Origin: Streptomyces sp. CoH27
Lineage (GTDB): Bacteria; Actinomycetota; Actinomycetes; Streptomycetales; Streptomycetaceae
Reading direction: 5' to 3'
Assembly (NCBI RefSeq): GCF_020181035.1
Contig: NZ_JAIQYY010000045.1
Location: 1-33,034, forward strand
Length of the DNA: 33,034 bases
Positions 16,810 to 23,811 of the stretch are shown piece after piece (within the stretch, counting starts at the first letter, position 1; each line of letters starts with the position of its first letter). Made by a program: the position numbers and the translations under genes. The notes under the pieces are model-generated. The model was not told the DNA's origin, made no database searches, and saw only the letters and a program-made list of their open reading frames with translations.

Positions 16810-17090
16810 GCAACGCGGCCCGTCGCATGGCCGAGGAACTGCACCACCGGACCAGCAGAGCAACCGACGGATACGCCGCGCGCGAGTGCCTGTCCAACCC
16901 TCGGTTCACCGCTCTCGTCACGCCCCAACACGCCAATGGGGTCCGGGATCTCGTCCGCGCCTGCGCGCTGGGAAGCGGTGATCTTCCCGCGCCCCAAGCC
17001 GCACGGTTGACGATGGCCCTACGACTCAGCGACGAAGTGATCCGAGCGAGCATTTCCCACCCCCAGTCGGCACCGTTAACGGGCCCATAA
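16806..17090 (+). CDS. Small hypothetical protein
   Basis: 94 aa starting MSNAARRMAEELHHRTSRAT, then YAARECLSNPRFTALVTPQH and RLTMALRLSDEVIRASI. It looks like a compact helical soluble protein and has no signal or membrane segment. The codon pattern is plausible, but I do not recognise the family. GGAGGA at 16785-16790 is about 15 nt from the ATG, too far to be ideal. It lies between a truncated catabolic operon and the left end of the transposon, and before that insertion it stood next to the phage module. Confidence 0.45.
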   Translation: MSNAARRMAEELHHRTSRATDGYAARECLSNPRFTALVTPQHANGVRDLVRACALGSGDLPAPQAARLTMALRLSDEVIRASISHPQSAPLTGP

Positions 17091-17125
17091 GGGAAACGGC
17101 CTCTTAAGCCGGGACCGCACTCCGC

Positions 17126-17221
17126 TGTCCTGTCGCACCGAACCTTGAGCGAATCTCACCGAACCTTGACGGAGCGCAGTTCGTCTCATCGAACATTAGG
17201 TACGCAGGTCACAGCGTTGTC
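17126..17221 (+). repeat. Left terminal inverted repeat (96 bp) with iterons
   Basis: It pairs with 19778-19873 in reverse complement with only four mismatches, all in the inner third. It contains CACCGAACCTTGA at about 17136-17148 and again at 17157-17169, and the diverged CATCGAACATTAG at 17187-17199. A weaker copy (TGTCGCAGCGGAC) straddles the inner border. These are probable transposase-binding sites. Confidence 0.85.
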
Positions 17222-17266
17222 GCAGCGGACGAGAGCGGGTTGGATCGACAGACCGCAGAAGTACAG
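17221..17266 (+). repeat. Inner inverted repeat, left copy
   Basis: It begins where the left terminal repeat ends and matches the reverse complement of 17890-17932. GTTGGATCGACAGACC is identical, with CGCAG and GGACGAGA shared outside it, a TACAG end, and a 3-nt indel. It brackets the acetyltransferase gene. Confidence 0.65.
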
Positions 17267-17268
17267 TC

Positions 17269-17868
17269 TCAGGCCGGAGCGATGGTGAGGGTGACGACCC
17301 AGCGGTGGGGTGAGATCGGCCGGACCCGCGTGAAGCCGTGGTTCTCGAAGACGGCCATCGGGCCGGTGTGCAGGAACGAGCCCGACACCGAACGGTCGTC
17401 GGTCTCCTCGGGGTAGCCCTCGACCGTGCCACCGCCCTGACGGGCGATCTCGGCTAGCGCCCCGCCGAGAGCGGCGTGCGCGACGCCGCGCTTGCGCAGG
17501 CCCTTCCCTGTGAAGAAGCAGGTGATGCGCCAGTCCGGCAGCACCGTGAGGTCCTTTTCGTACTTCCGCTTGCTCTTGATCTCCGGCAGCTCGGCCGGCG
17601 AGCCGAACTGGCACCAGCCCAGGCAGTCGTCGCCTGCGAAGACGAGCGCGGAATGGGTCCGGCCCTCACGGACTCGCTGCTCCTTCTCGGCTCGGTTCTG
17701 CTGTGGGGTCCGCCCCTTGCCGACCCTGACATGAAAGCCCATGCACCAACAGCCGCCCCACACACCGTTGTTGGCCTCGACCAGTCGGGCGAACGCGGGC
17801 CAGGTGTCCGTGTCCAACAGCCGGACGGCGAGGGGGGTAGCGGCATCGCCTGTTGCGTTGTTACTCAC
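17269..17868 (-). CDS. GNAT-family N-acetyltransferase (transposon cargo)
   Basis: 199 aa. GTG 17868 is preceded by GGAGGAA; the frame runs further up to a TTG at 17913, which lies in an inverted repeat. Features: NNGVWGGCWCMGFHVRVGKG near the N-terminus, ALVFAGDDCLGWCQFGSPAE (the strands preceding motif A), then ITCFFTGKGLRKRGVAHAAL, which is the acetyl-CoA pyrophosphate-binding turn (R-K-R-G-V-A), and MAVFENHGFTRV, the usual C-terminal GF motif. It transfers an acetyl group from acetyl-CoA to an amine; the substrate is unknown. As cargo next to a drug-type monooxygenase it may serve resistance or detoxification, which is inference only. Confidence 0.88.
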   Translation of the reverse strand: MSNNATGDAATPLAVRLLDTDTWPAFARLVEANNGVWGGCWCMGFHVRVGKGRTPQQNRAEKEQRVREGRTHSALVFAGDDCLGWCQFGSPAELPEIKSKRKYEKDLTVLPDWRITCFFTGKGLRKRGVAHAALGGALAEIARQGGGTVEGYPEETDDRSVSGSFLHTGPMAVFENHGFTRVRPISPHRWVVTLTIAPA

Positions 17869-17889
17869 GGATTCCTCCAGGGAGGGAGG

Positions 17890-17932
17890 CTGTACTGAGG
17901 TCTGTCGATCCAACAGGTTCTCGTCCCCTGCG
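17890..17932 (-). repeat. Inner inverted repeat, right copy
   Basis: Reverse-complement partner of 17221-17266 on the other side of the acetyltransferase gene. CTGTACTGAGGTCTGTCG starts the copy. Just outside it, TGTCCGTTCTCA (17941-17952) is the reverse complement of TGAGAACGGACA at 19770-19781, next to the right terminal repeat, so pieces of transposon ends are reused here. Confidence 0.6.
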
Positions 17933-18222
17933 GCGACGCCTGTCCGTTCTCATCCATCGTGTCAGGGAGCCATGTCGGCGAGCTGCGCACTGGCAAGTGC
18001 CTTGAGACGAGACGGGCGAGCGATCCGGCTGCGGATCAATGGGCTTGGACGTCACGGGGTCGGTGTCTCATTGATCTTGGCAGATTTCCGAGCCAACACC
18101 GCCTCATCGGAGCGTGGCCTGGCCGCCGAACGGGCTCTCCAACGCGCACTATGCGGCATGAGCTGAGGTCGTCCGGCGGTGTCCTACCGGAGCGTGGTCC
18201 CTCTCGACACGTTATGTGACAC
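17914..18222. other. Non-coding spacer inside the transposon
   Basis: About 300 nt between the two cargo genes. Apart from the inner inverted repeat copy and the 12-nt repeat described above, I see no gene, terminator or known motif. Short open frames here lack start signals and coding character. Confidence 0.35.
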
Positions 18223-19524
18223 CTACGGCTTGGCCGACGAGGTGATTGGCGATCCGGCCGGGGCTGCGGAGTCCGGCACCCCCGCGTAGTCGGGCAGCTC
18301 GACGCCGTTGATCGCGCGCCCGACCAGCTCGGTGAACCATTCGCCGGCGAAATCGGGGCGCGGCTCGGCGTCTGGCCCGGGGACGTCGCGGCTGCGGGCG
18401 TTCAATCGGCCGATCTCCTGGTTGGCCTCGACGAAGGAGCGCATCCGCGCCTCGTAGCGGGTGAACCCGGCGTCGGGGTCCCATCCGGCAGCGGCCAGCT
18501 CTCCGGCCAGCAGGTAGGCGCCGACCAGGGCCAGCCCGGTGCCCTGCCCGGACATCGGCGACGAGCTGAACGCCGCGTCCCCGAGCAGCCCCACCCGTCC
18601 GCTCGACCAGCGATCCATCACCACCTGGGCGACCTGGTCGAGGTAGAAGTCCGGGGTGTCGTCCAGGTGCGCGAGGATGTCCGGGGTCAACCAGCCCAGG
18701 CCCGCCATCCGCTCCCGCAGCAGGCGCTTCTGGGCCGCGACGTCACGGTGGTCGACGTCGAAGTCAGCCGAGGCGAGGTAGAACATGGCCATCGCCCGGG
18801 TGGCGTCCTGGATGGGCCGCAGGAGGGCGGAGCGCCCGGACTCCTGGTCCTGGTACTCCAGCAGCCAGCGGTCCAGCCCGAACTCGTTGGGCACACTGTA
18901 GAAGGCCAGCACGTGCCCGAGGTGGCGGAGGAACCGCTCATGCGGCCCGAAGACCATCGCTCGCAGCTCCGAGTGCAGCCCGTCGGCCCCGACCACCAGG
19001 TCGAAGCGCCGCCGGTTGCCGCCCGCGAAGACCACGTCGACCCCGTTCGCGTCCTGGGCGAGCTCGGCGATTCGGTCGCCGAAGACGTACTCGACGCGGT
19101 CGCGGGTGTCGTCGTAGAGCACCTGGGACAGGTCCCCGCGCAGGATCTCGATGTCCGCGATGAACCCGTCGCCACCGTCGTCGTCGGCACGGAAGGTCTC
19201 CAGCACCTGCCCGTCCGCGTCCACGGTGTGCGCGCCGGCGGTGTCGGTGCACGCCGCGCGCACCGCCGCGTCCAACCCCATGCGCCCGATGACCTCCTTG
19301 GCGACCCCGCGCGCGTCCACCGCCTGCCCGCCGGGACGCAGCTCGGGAGCCCGCTCCATCACGGTCACCTCAGCCCCCCACCGGCGCAGCCAGTGGGCCA
19401 GCGCAGGTCCCGCGATGCTCGCCCCCGCCACCAACACCCTGGGACCGCTCACCCGCGTCCCCTGCCCGCCCGTGCGGATCGCGTGCCCCTGGTCGGAGTC
19501 GTCGACGCTCATCACAGCCTCCAT
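18223..19524 (-). CDS. FAD-dependent monooxygenase, TetX/Rox-like group A (transposon cargo)
   Basis: 433 aa with the PHBH-type flavoprotein fold. VLVAGASIAGPALAHWLRRW is the FAD-binding Rossmann motif near residue 30, followed by an acidic strand end (VTVMERAPELRPGG). DLVVGADGLHSELR is the DG motif, and VGLLGDAAFSSSPMSGQGT is the GD motif that contacts FAD ribose. ATG 19524 is chosen because GGGAGGAC lies 5-8 nt before it; the frame is open up to 19608. Relatives hydroxylate aromatic or polyketide compounds, including tetracycline- and rifamycin-inactivating enzymes. Substrate cannot be told from sequence. Its presence on a compact transposon makes a resistance or detoxification role plausible. 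Confidence 0.9.
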   Translation of the reverse strand: MEAVMSVDDSDQGHAIRTGGQGTRVSGPRVLVAGASIAGPALAHWLRRWGAEVTVMERAPELRPGGQAVDARGVAKEVIGRMGLDAAVRAACTDTAGAHTVDADGQVLETFRADDDGGDGFIADIEILRGDLSQVLYDDTRDRVEYVFGDRIAELAQDANGVDVVFAGGNRRRFDLVVGADGLHSELRAMVFGPHERFLRHLGHVLAFYSVPNEFGLDRWLLEYQDQESGRSALLRPIQDATRAMAMFYLASADFDVDHRDVAAQKRLLRERMAGLGWLTPDILAHLDDTPDFYLDQVAQVVMDRWSSGRVGLLGDAAFSSSPMSGQGTGLALVGAYLLAGELAAAGWDPDAGFTRYEARMRSFVEANQEIGRLNARSRDVPGPDAEPRPDFAGEWFTELVGRAINGVELPDYAGVPDSAAPAGSPITSSAKP

Positions 19525-19624
19525 CTGCGTCCTCCCGCGCTGGAACGTCCCCAGCACAGGCCCACCGCTGTCGGTGTATCCAGCTGTATCGACCATGGAT
19601 CCGCACAAAACTCATCGGTCACGG

Positions 19625-19659
19625 CAGACATTGATGAGAAACACCAACTCCGATGAGAC
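19625..19659 (-). repeat. Additional subterminal iteron-like repeats, right end
   Basis: Minus strand GTCTCATCGGAGTTGG (19659-19644) and TCTCATCAATGTCTG (19639-19625) resemble the third iteron in the terminal repeat (GTCTCATCGAACATTAGG). They lie about 120-150 bp inside the right end and upstream of the monooxygenase. They could be extra transposase sites or operators. Confidence 0.35.
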
Positions 19660-19777
19660 TCACATCAACCCAGACTGGTATAAATCAGGCGAATCAGCCT
19701 GTCAGCTAGGCCGCCGCCTGAGACTTCGCCAGATCTGCGCGCAACACAGTGAGACTCTGAAAGGACCAGTGAGAACG

Positions 19778-19873
19778 GACAACGCCCTGACCTGTGTACC
19801 TGATGTTCGATGAGACGAACTGCGCTCCGTCAAGGTTCGGTGAGATTCGCTCAAGGTTCGGTGCGACAGGACA
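19778..19873 (-). repeat. Right terminal inverted repeat (96 bp)
   Basis: Reverse complement of 17126-17221 with four mismatches. The outermost bases are ACA at 19871-19873, immediately followed by the TCCGC target duplicate at 19874-19878. Confidence 0.85.
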
Positions 19874-19908
19874 TCCGCCAGCGCGGCCCAGGGCGTCCGC
19901 ACGGACGC

Positions 19909-19914
19909 TTACGC
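19909..19914 (+). promoter_or_regulatory. Candidate -10 box, leaderless start of first phage gene
   Basis: TACGCT ends 8 nt before ATG 19923, with no Shine-Dalgarno between. The same TACGCT box recurs 7 nt before the next gene's ATG at 20431. Confidence 0.35.
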
Positions 19915-19922
19915 TCGAACGC

Positions 19923-20378
19923 ATGAACAACCCCATCTCGCTGGCCGCCCTGGAACCGGTCTTGAAGCGGATCCTGGTGGACACTGTTCAGATCTTTCGC
20001 CCCGGCCCGCAGGTCCTGAACGAGGCCACCGGCGAGTACGAGCCTGGCCCGGACATCATCGTGTGGGAGGGCTTGGGCGCAGTGTTCGCCGCCGGCGGGC
20101 CCGGCATGGTGATGTCCCTGGCCGGGCAGGCGTACCAGGACGACACCCGCAACCGGTACCAGCTGCTGACGTGGCTGGATGCGCCGGTGGCATCCCGTGA
20201 CGACTGCGTGCGGGTCACGACAGCCACGGTCGACCAGGGCCTGCTGAACGGGGTGTGGCGGCTCCTGGACCTGTCCCAGGCCCAAACGCTTGCCATCGTG
20301 TGCACCACGTGGATGGACGAGGTCACTCAGCGGTCGACGCAGGCCGCTCGGGCCGCCACACACACCCTGCCGTTCTAG
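19923..20378 (+). CDS. Phage DUF6093-like head-tail protein
   Basis: 151 aa. MNNPISLAALEPVLKRILVD, then TVQIFRPGPQVLNEATGEYE, matches the start of small phage proteins annotated DUF6093, found between capsid and tail genes of actinophages. The remainder (YQLLTWLDAPVASRDDC, VDQGLLNGVWRLLDLSQAQT) is a beta-rich fold like head-closure or stopper proteins. It is the first gene of a six- to eight-gene tail module running in one direction. The transposon's right target duplicate ends 44 nt upstream, so the insertion may separate this gene from upstream phage sequences. Confidence 0.65.
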   Translation: MNNPISLAALEPVLKRILVDTVQIFRPGPQVLNEATGEYEPGPDIIVWEGLGAVFAAGGPGMVMSLAGQAYQDDTRNRYQLLTWLDAPVASRDDCVRVTTATVDQGLLNGVWRLLDLSQAQTLAIVCTTWMDEVTQRSTQAARAATHTLPF

Positions 20379-20430
20379 GGCGTCTGTCGGCCCCAACGGG
20401 CTGTCCGCGCAGGTCCGTACGCTGATCTGC

Positions 20431-20826
20431 ATGGATGACGAGCTGCACCGAGTGCGGATCACCGTCGACCAGACCACTGCCACACTGGCCCTCGACGGGC
20501 GCGACGTCTCCACGCAGGTCAGCGGCTATCAGCTGAGCCAGGCGGCCGGGATGGCGCCGGTGCTGATCCTGCAGATGTCATCACTGGTCGAGGAGGACTT
20601 CGAGGGCCTGGCCCACGTCGTCATCGGCGACCCGCCGGACCCTGGCCCCGCCGCGGCGGCGTTCCTCGGCGCCATCGACGCCGGCGAGCTGGAGCGGCAG
20701 GTGCTGAGCCGTCACGACCTGATGGACGGAGGGCCCAACGAGCTGACGCGGGCCATGCTGCTGCTCCTGCAGGAGTGGGCGCGGGGTGAGTGGAGGAGAG
20801 AGGTTGCCGATGGTGTCACCCAGTAA
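20431..20826 (+). CDS. Phage protein of unknown function in tail module
   Basis: 131 aa, MDDELHRVRITVDQTTATLA. The N-terminal half looks like beta-strands (TVDQTTATLALDGRDVSTQV, YQLSQAAGMAPVLILQM), the C-terminal half helical and acidic. I do not recognise the family. ATG 20431 lies 7 nt after TACGCT. Its end overlaps the HK97-gp10-like gene by 17 nt, which ties it to the tail operon. A longer frame to 20290 is unsupported. Confidence 0.6.
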   Translation: MDDELHRVRITVDQTTATLALDGRDVSTQVSGYQLSQAAGMAPVLILQMSSLVEEDFEGLAHVVIGDPPDPGPAAAAFLGAIDAGELERQVLSRHDLMDGGPNELTRAMLLLLQEWARGEWRREVADGVTQ

Positions 20827-21250
20827 CCCGCATCCCAACGCCCATCCAAGGGCGGGTGCCTACACGAACGCGGCCGAGCCGGCGGCCAGGCTGGACGAGC
20901 GGGCGGCGCGGGTGCTTCCGCAGGCCGTGGCTCTGGTGCGGCACTACGCGATGCTTCTGGAGACCCAGGTCAAGGCGAACGCGAGCGGGCGGCCCGGCCC
21001 GAACGTGATCACGGGCGACTACCGCCGCTCGTGGACGCATGAGGTGCACGTGGCCGGTGGCGTCGTGTCCGGGACGGTCGGCACGAACAAGCCGCAGGGG
21101 CGCCGCCTGGAGTACGGCTACATCGGCCCCGACAGCCTCGGCCGCATCTTCGATCAGCCGCCCTATCCGCACCTGGGGCCCGCCGTGCACACGATCGAGC
21201 CGCAATTCGTGCAGGCACTCGGCCGCCTCGTGGACGGTGACCTGTCGTGA
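20810..21250 (+). CDS. HK97 gp10-like head-tail connector/minor structural protein
   Basis: 146 aa from ATG 20810, with GGAGGAGAGAGG 5-16 nt before it. LDERAARVLPQAVALVRHYA and LLETQVKANASGRPGPNVIT, then GDYRRSWTHEVHVAGG and TVGTNKPQGRRLEYGYIG, follow the gp10-type pattern: an N-terminal helix, a x-G-x-Y-R-x-S-W strand, then a G-T-N-x-P-x-G-R-R-L-E-Y-G segment. Such proteins connect head and tail in siphophages and lie just before the tail terminator, as here. Confidence 0.8.
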   Translation: MVSPSNPHPNAHPRAGAYTNAAEPAARLDERAARVLPQAVALVRHYAMLLETQVKANASGRPGPNVITGDYRRSWTHEVHVAGGVVSGTVGTNKPQGRRLEYGYIGPDSLGRIFDQPPYPHLGPAVHTIEPQFVQALGRLVDGDLS

Positions 21251-21498
21251 GCCTGGCGGAGGACCTGCACCAGGCCGTCGCCGGCGTGATGCGCGTGCAC
21301 GGCCTCGGCCTGGTGTCACGACTGGTGTTCGCGGTGGAGCTCGTTGAGGAGGGATCCGGAGAGCCTGGCCTGCTACGGGGCTCCCCCCCCGCCACCATGC
21401 CCGTGTGGGTTGAGCTTGGCCTGCACCGGTACGCGGTCACGGACATCGAGGCCGTCATCACCGCCAGCAAGCTGGCAGGCGAAGAGGAGGGGGAGTAG
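21247..21498 (+). CDS. Small phage protein in tail module
   Basis: 83 aa. GTG 21247 overlaps the preceding stop (GTGA). SLAEDLHQAVAGVMRVHGLG, LVSRLVFAVELVEEG and WVELGLHRYAVTDIEAVITA. Unrecognised; small proteins of this size are common between connector and terminator genes in actinophages. The next gene's ATG follows its stop directly. Confidence 0.6.
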   Translation: MSLAEDLHQAVAGVMRVHGLGLVSRLVFAVELVEEGSGEPGLLRGSPPATMPVWVELGLHRYAVTDIEAVITASKLAGEEEGE

Positions 21499-21942
21499 AT
21501 GAGCGTGTCGGGCCGCCAGGTGGCGCTGGCAGTGCAGGCGATGCTGATCTCGGTGACGGGCCGCTCCTGCGGATACGGGACCGCGCCCACGGCCGACGAC
21601 AAGCCGACCGGCAACACCATCCCGTACAGCGTCCTGTACGAGCTGGGCCAGGTCGCCGGGTTCGGGCCGCCATTTGGCGACGCGGACACGGACGCTCGCG
21701 TGTACGTGCAGATCTCCTCAGTGGGCACGACAGCTGAGCAGGTGTCGCTGCACGCCGACAAGGTGCGGGCCGCGTTCCTGGCCCGTGTGCCTGGTGGCGG
21801 GCAGTTCACCAACCCGATCAACGTGACGGGCGCGCGCATCATCGGCCGCGCCCTGGACCAGGAGGACGGCACAACCGTCACGTCCGGGACCTGCACTTAC
21901 GTGCAGTGTTTCGCCCTGACGGTCTCCTCACCGGCCGCCTGA
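21499..21942 (+). CDS. Phage tail terminator/minor tail-completion-like protein
   Basis: 147 aa from ATG 21499, preceded by GGAGGGGGAG. VSGRQVALAVQAMLISVTGR, IPYSVLYELGQVAGFGPPFG, DADARVYVQISSVGTTAEQV-like text and ADKVRAAFLARV fit the alpha/beta tail-terminator (gp37/DUF3168-like) fold: helix, Y-x-V strand, V-Q-I-S-S-V-G strand, then a helix with H-A-D-K-V-R-A. Position between connector and tail-tube genes agrees. The 140 nt that follow hold no gene. Confidence 0.65.
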   Translation: MSVSGRQVALAVQAMLISVTGRSCGYGTAPTADDKPTGNTIPYSVLYELGQVAGFGPPFGDADTDARVYVQISSVGTTAEQVSLHADKVRAAFLARVPGGGQFTNPINVTGARIIGRALDQEDGTTVTSGTCTYVQCFALTVSSPAA

Positions 21943-22082
21943 CGAACGCCCCTTACCGCGGAGGCCCATTACGCGGACGTCCGGCCACACCGCACGGGCT
22001 GACCCCTGGCTCGCTCATGCGACCTGTTGGGGACGGGCCTCCGCCACTCACCGGGGGCCGGGCTCCCTGGAGAGGCAGACTC

Positions 22083-22571
22083 GTGACTACCCAGCAGCGG
22101 TTCATGCGCCGCGGCATCACCAAGTTCTTCTTCCTGAAGACGATCGCGGCCACCAACAACGTGCCGTCCCGTACCGAGCTGGCAGCTACCAACGCCACCG
22201 ATCTGTCGGGTTTCATCTCCGACGTCGCCGGTTGGTCGCTGGCCAACAGCCCGATCGACACTCCGGACATGGGTTCGACCCTCACCACGAACATCCCGGG
22301 CGAGGACAAGGCCGACTCCTCCAGCCTGACCTTCTACGAGGACCAGGCCGTCGAGACGATCGAGACGCTGCTGTCGAAGGGCGTCGTCGGCTACATCGTG
22401 ATCATGCGCAAGGGTGACGTCCCGCAGAGCAAGTCGATGGACGTCTTCCCGGTCCGCGTGGCGGGCCGCGCCCCCGCCTACTCCGCCGGTAACGACCCGG
22501 CCAAGTTCACGGTGACCTTCGCGATCGCGGGCCAGCCCACGCTGGACGCCGCTATCCCGGCCGCCAGCTGA
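22083..22571 (+). CDS. Phage major tail (tail tube) protein
   Basis: 162 aa from GTG 22083, with GGAGAGG 7 nt upstream. RRGITKFFFLKTIAATNNVP and SRTELAATNATDLSGFISDV open it; TSSLTFYEDQ-like and VETIETLLSKGVVGYIVIMR form the beta-sandwich core; VFPVRVAGRAPAYSAG and KFTVTFAIAGQPTLDA close it. The pattern (late V-F-P-V-R-V, final F-A-I-A-G-Q-P) is typical of actinophage tail-tube subunits, and size and position fit. An upstream extension to 21906 is unlikely. Confidence 0.75.
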   Translation: MTTQQRFMRRGITKFFFLKTIAATNNVPSRTELAATNATDLSGFISDVAGWSLANSPIDTPDMGSTLTTNIPGEDKADSSSLTFYEDQAVETIETLLSKGVVGYIVIMRKGDVPQSKSMDVFPVRVAGRAPAYSAGNDPAKFTVTFAIAGQPTLDAAIPAAS

Positions 22572-22588
22572 TCTGAGGGGGATGCCGC

Positions 22589-23170
22589 ATGACCACCACG
22601 CGAAAGAGCACCCAGCCGCCGGCCGCCACTGTCGCCAAGGGACGCGCACTGGAACGCGAAGATGGCACGGCTGCGCGCCCGGAAGCTGCCCGAGTCCACG
22701 CTGTCCATCTGCGACGACGACGCCGTGAAGACCGCTGTCACGGATGCGGCGCTGGAGCTGGCCAAGGCCCGCGCCGCTGCTATGGCCGAATGCGTCGAGC
22801 AGGGCATCGGCGAGGACAAGCGCGACGCCTGGGTGGCTTCCAACCCGCAAGTCGTGGCCGCCGACCAGAACTTGACCCGCGCCCAGGAGGCGCAGGCCGA
22901 GGTGACGGTGACTCTCACCTTCCGGGCGCTGACACGCCCGGTGTGGGCGCAGCTGCTGCGCGACCACGCGCCGACCGAGGCGCAGGCCGACAAGGGCATG
23001 CAGTACAACGTCGAGACCTTCCCGGCCGCCGTGATCTCCGCCTGCCACTCGAACGCAATGAGACCGGCGCCGAGGTGGACGGCATGACCGTGGCCGACGC
23101 GCAGGAGTTGCTGGACTCCTGGCAGCTGCGGGCCTTCGACGGGCAGCTGCAGCAGGTCAACCGCACCCTG
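22589..23170 (+). pseudogene. Tail assembly chaperone-like gene with two frame changes
   Basis: ATG 22589 (after GGGGGATG) starts MTTTRKSTQPP, but the conserved part WNAKMARLRARKLPEST, LSICDDDAVKTAVTDAALEL and DKGMQYNVETFPAAVISACH lies in another frame (from about 22640). Near 23055 coding returns to the first frame: NETGAEVDGMTVADAQELL and SWQLRAFDGQLQQVNRTL. Read together this is one protein of about 190 aa placed between tail tube and tape measure, where tail assembly chaperones lie. The second change is a -1 shift, but no slippery heptamer is visible at the site, so indels are more likely than programmed frameshifting. ATG 22662 alone would give 141 aa ending 23087. Confidence 0.6.
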
Positions 23171-23811
23171 TGGAGACCGGTTCGGCCACCGAGCGGCTGG
23201 CCCGGCTACAGGCGTCGGCGTCCGCTGATGCAGTCCTCGGGCAGGCCAGGGTCACGACGGCCGTAGAGCGCACCGCGGCCGCGCAGGCGGCTGCCGCAAC
23301 CGCAGCCGAACGCTCAGCCCGGGCCTCGGTGTTGGCGGCGAACCTGGCCGCTCGCGCGGAGAGGGAGCGCGCCCTGGCGGTCGCGGCCGGCGAGCGCACC
23401 GCGCGCGCCGAGGCGGTCGCGCAGAACATGGCGGCCCGCGCACAGGCGGCGACCGGATGGGGCGCGGTGGCGGCACAGGCCACCGCGAACGCTGCCTCCG
23501 CGGCGGTGACCCGGGCCGCACAGGCGCAGACGCTGCAGGAGGAGCGGGCCGCCGCCGCGCAGGCCGCAGCCACCCGCGCGTCCGGTGTGGCCTCACGGGC
23601 AGCACAGACCCGTGCGGCGGCCGACGCGCAAGCCACAGCGACGCTGGCCGCACGGGATGAGGCGGAGACCGCCGCCGCAGCGCGGGCCGCAGCGAACGCG
23701 GGCGCCGTACGGCGGGCGCAGGCCGCTGCCGACGCGGAGACCCGCGCGGCGACGCAGGCGCGCATCGACGGCTACATGAAGACGGGCCTGGTGCTGTCGG
23801 CGGTCCTCGCG
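23170..23811 (+). pseudogene. Phage tape measure protein, N-terminal fragment
   Basis: GTG 23170 begins METGSATERLARLQASASAD. About 200 residues of alanine/arginine-rich coiled coil follow (AERSARASVLAANLAARAER, ERTARAEAVAQNMAARAQAA and similar heptads), then the hydrophobic GLVLSAVLAAG typical of the membrane segment that follows the coil. At about 23811 the phage sequence stops and oxidoreductase sequence begins in a different frame. Normal tape measures are several hundred to over a thousand residues, so more than half the gene and all later tail genes are missing. The frame stays open to 24465 by GC bias only. Confidence 0.7.

Larger units (their letters stand above)
17121..19878. mobile_element. 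Non-autonomous transposon, Tn7/Tn5053-like ends, cargo GNAT + FAD monooxygenase
   Basis: A unit of 2748 bp (17126-19873) bounded by 96-bp terminal inverted repeats (17126-17221 and 19778-19873, 4 mismatches). It is flanked by the perfect direct repeat TCCGC (17121-17125 and 19874-19878). The ends read TGT...ACA and contain repeated motifs of about 19 bp (17131-17149, 17152-17170, 17182-17200, perhaps 17218-17236). TGT/ACA ends, a 5-bp target duplication and several spaced binding-site-like repeats are together typical of TnsB/TniA-type (Tn7, Tn5053/Tn402) transposons. No transposase, ATPase, TniQ or resolvase gene is inside, so it would need help in trans. Only two cargo genes are present, both on the minus strand. 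Family assignment is inference. Confidence 0.8.

Noticed and set aside
15674..17053. 459-codon minus-strand frame opposite the cyclodeaminase
   Set aside because: Low-complexity Gly/Ala/Val-rich shadow; the plus strand encodes a recognisable family.
17741..18222. Plus-strand frames between the two transposon cargo genes
   Set aside because: No start signals, and composition is unlike a real protein.
17126..19873. Tn3-family element
   Set aside because: Tn3 elements also make 5-bp duplications, but their ends are usually about 38 bp beginning GGGG and there are no repeated internal sites. The TGT/ACA ends and iterons fit Tn7/Tn5053 better.
21969..23048. 359-codon minus-strand frame opposite the tail genes
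   Set aside because: Shadow of the phage tail-tube and chaperone genes; no motifs and no ribosome binding site.
23040..23070. Programmed -1 frameshift of a tail chaperone
   Set aside because: No X-XXY-YYZ heptamer or obvious downstream structure at the switch. Kept as a question in the findings, not as a feature.
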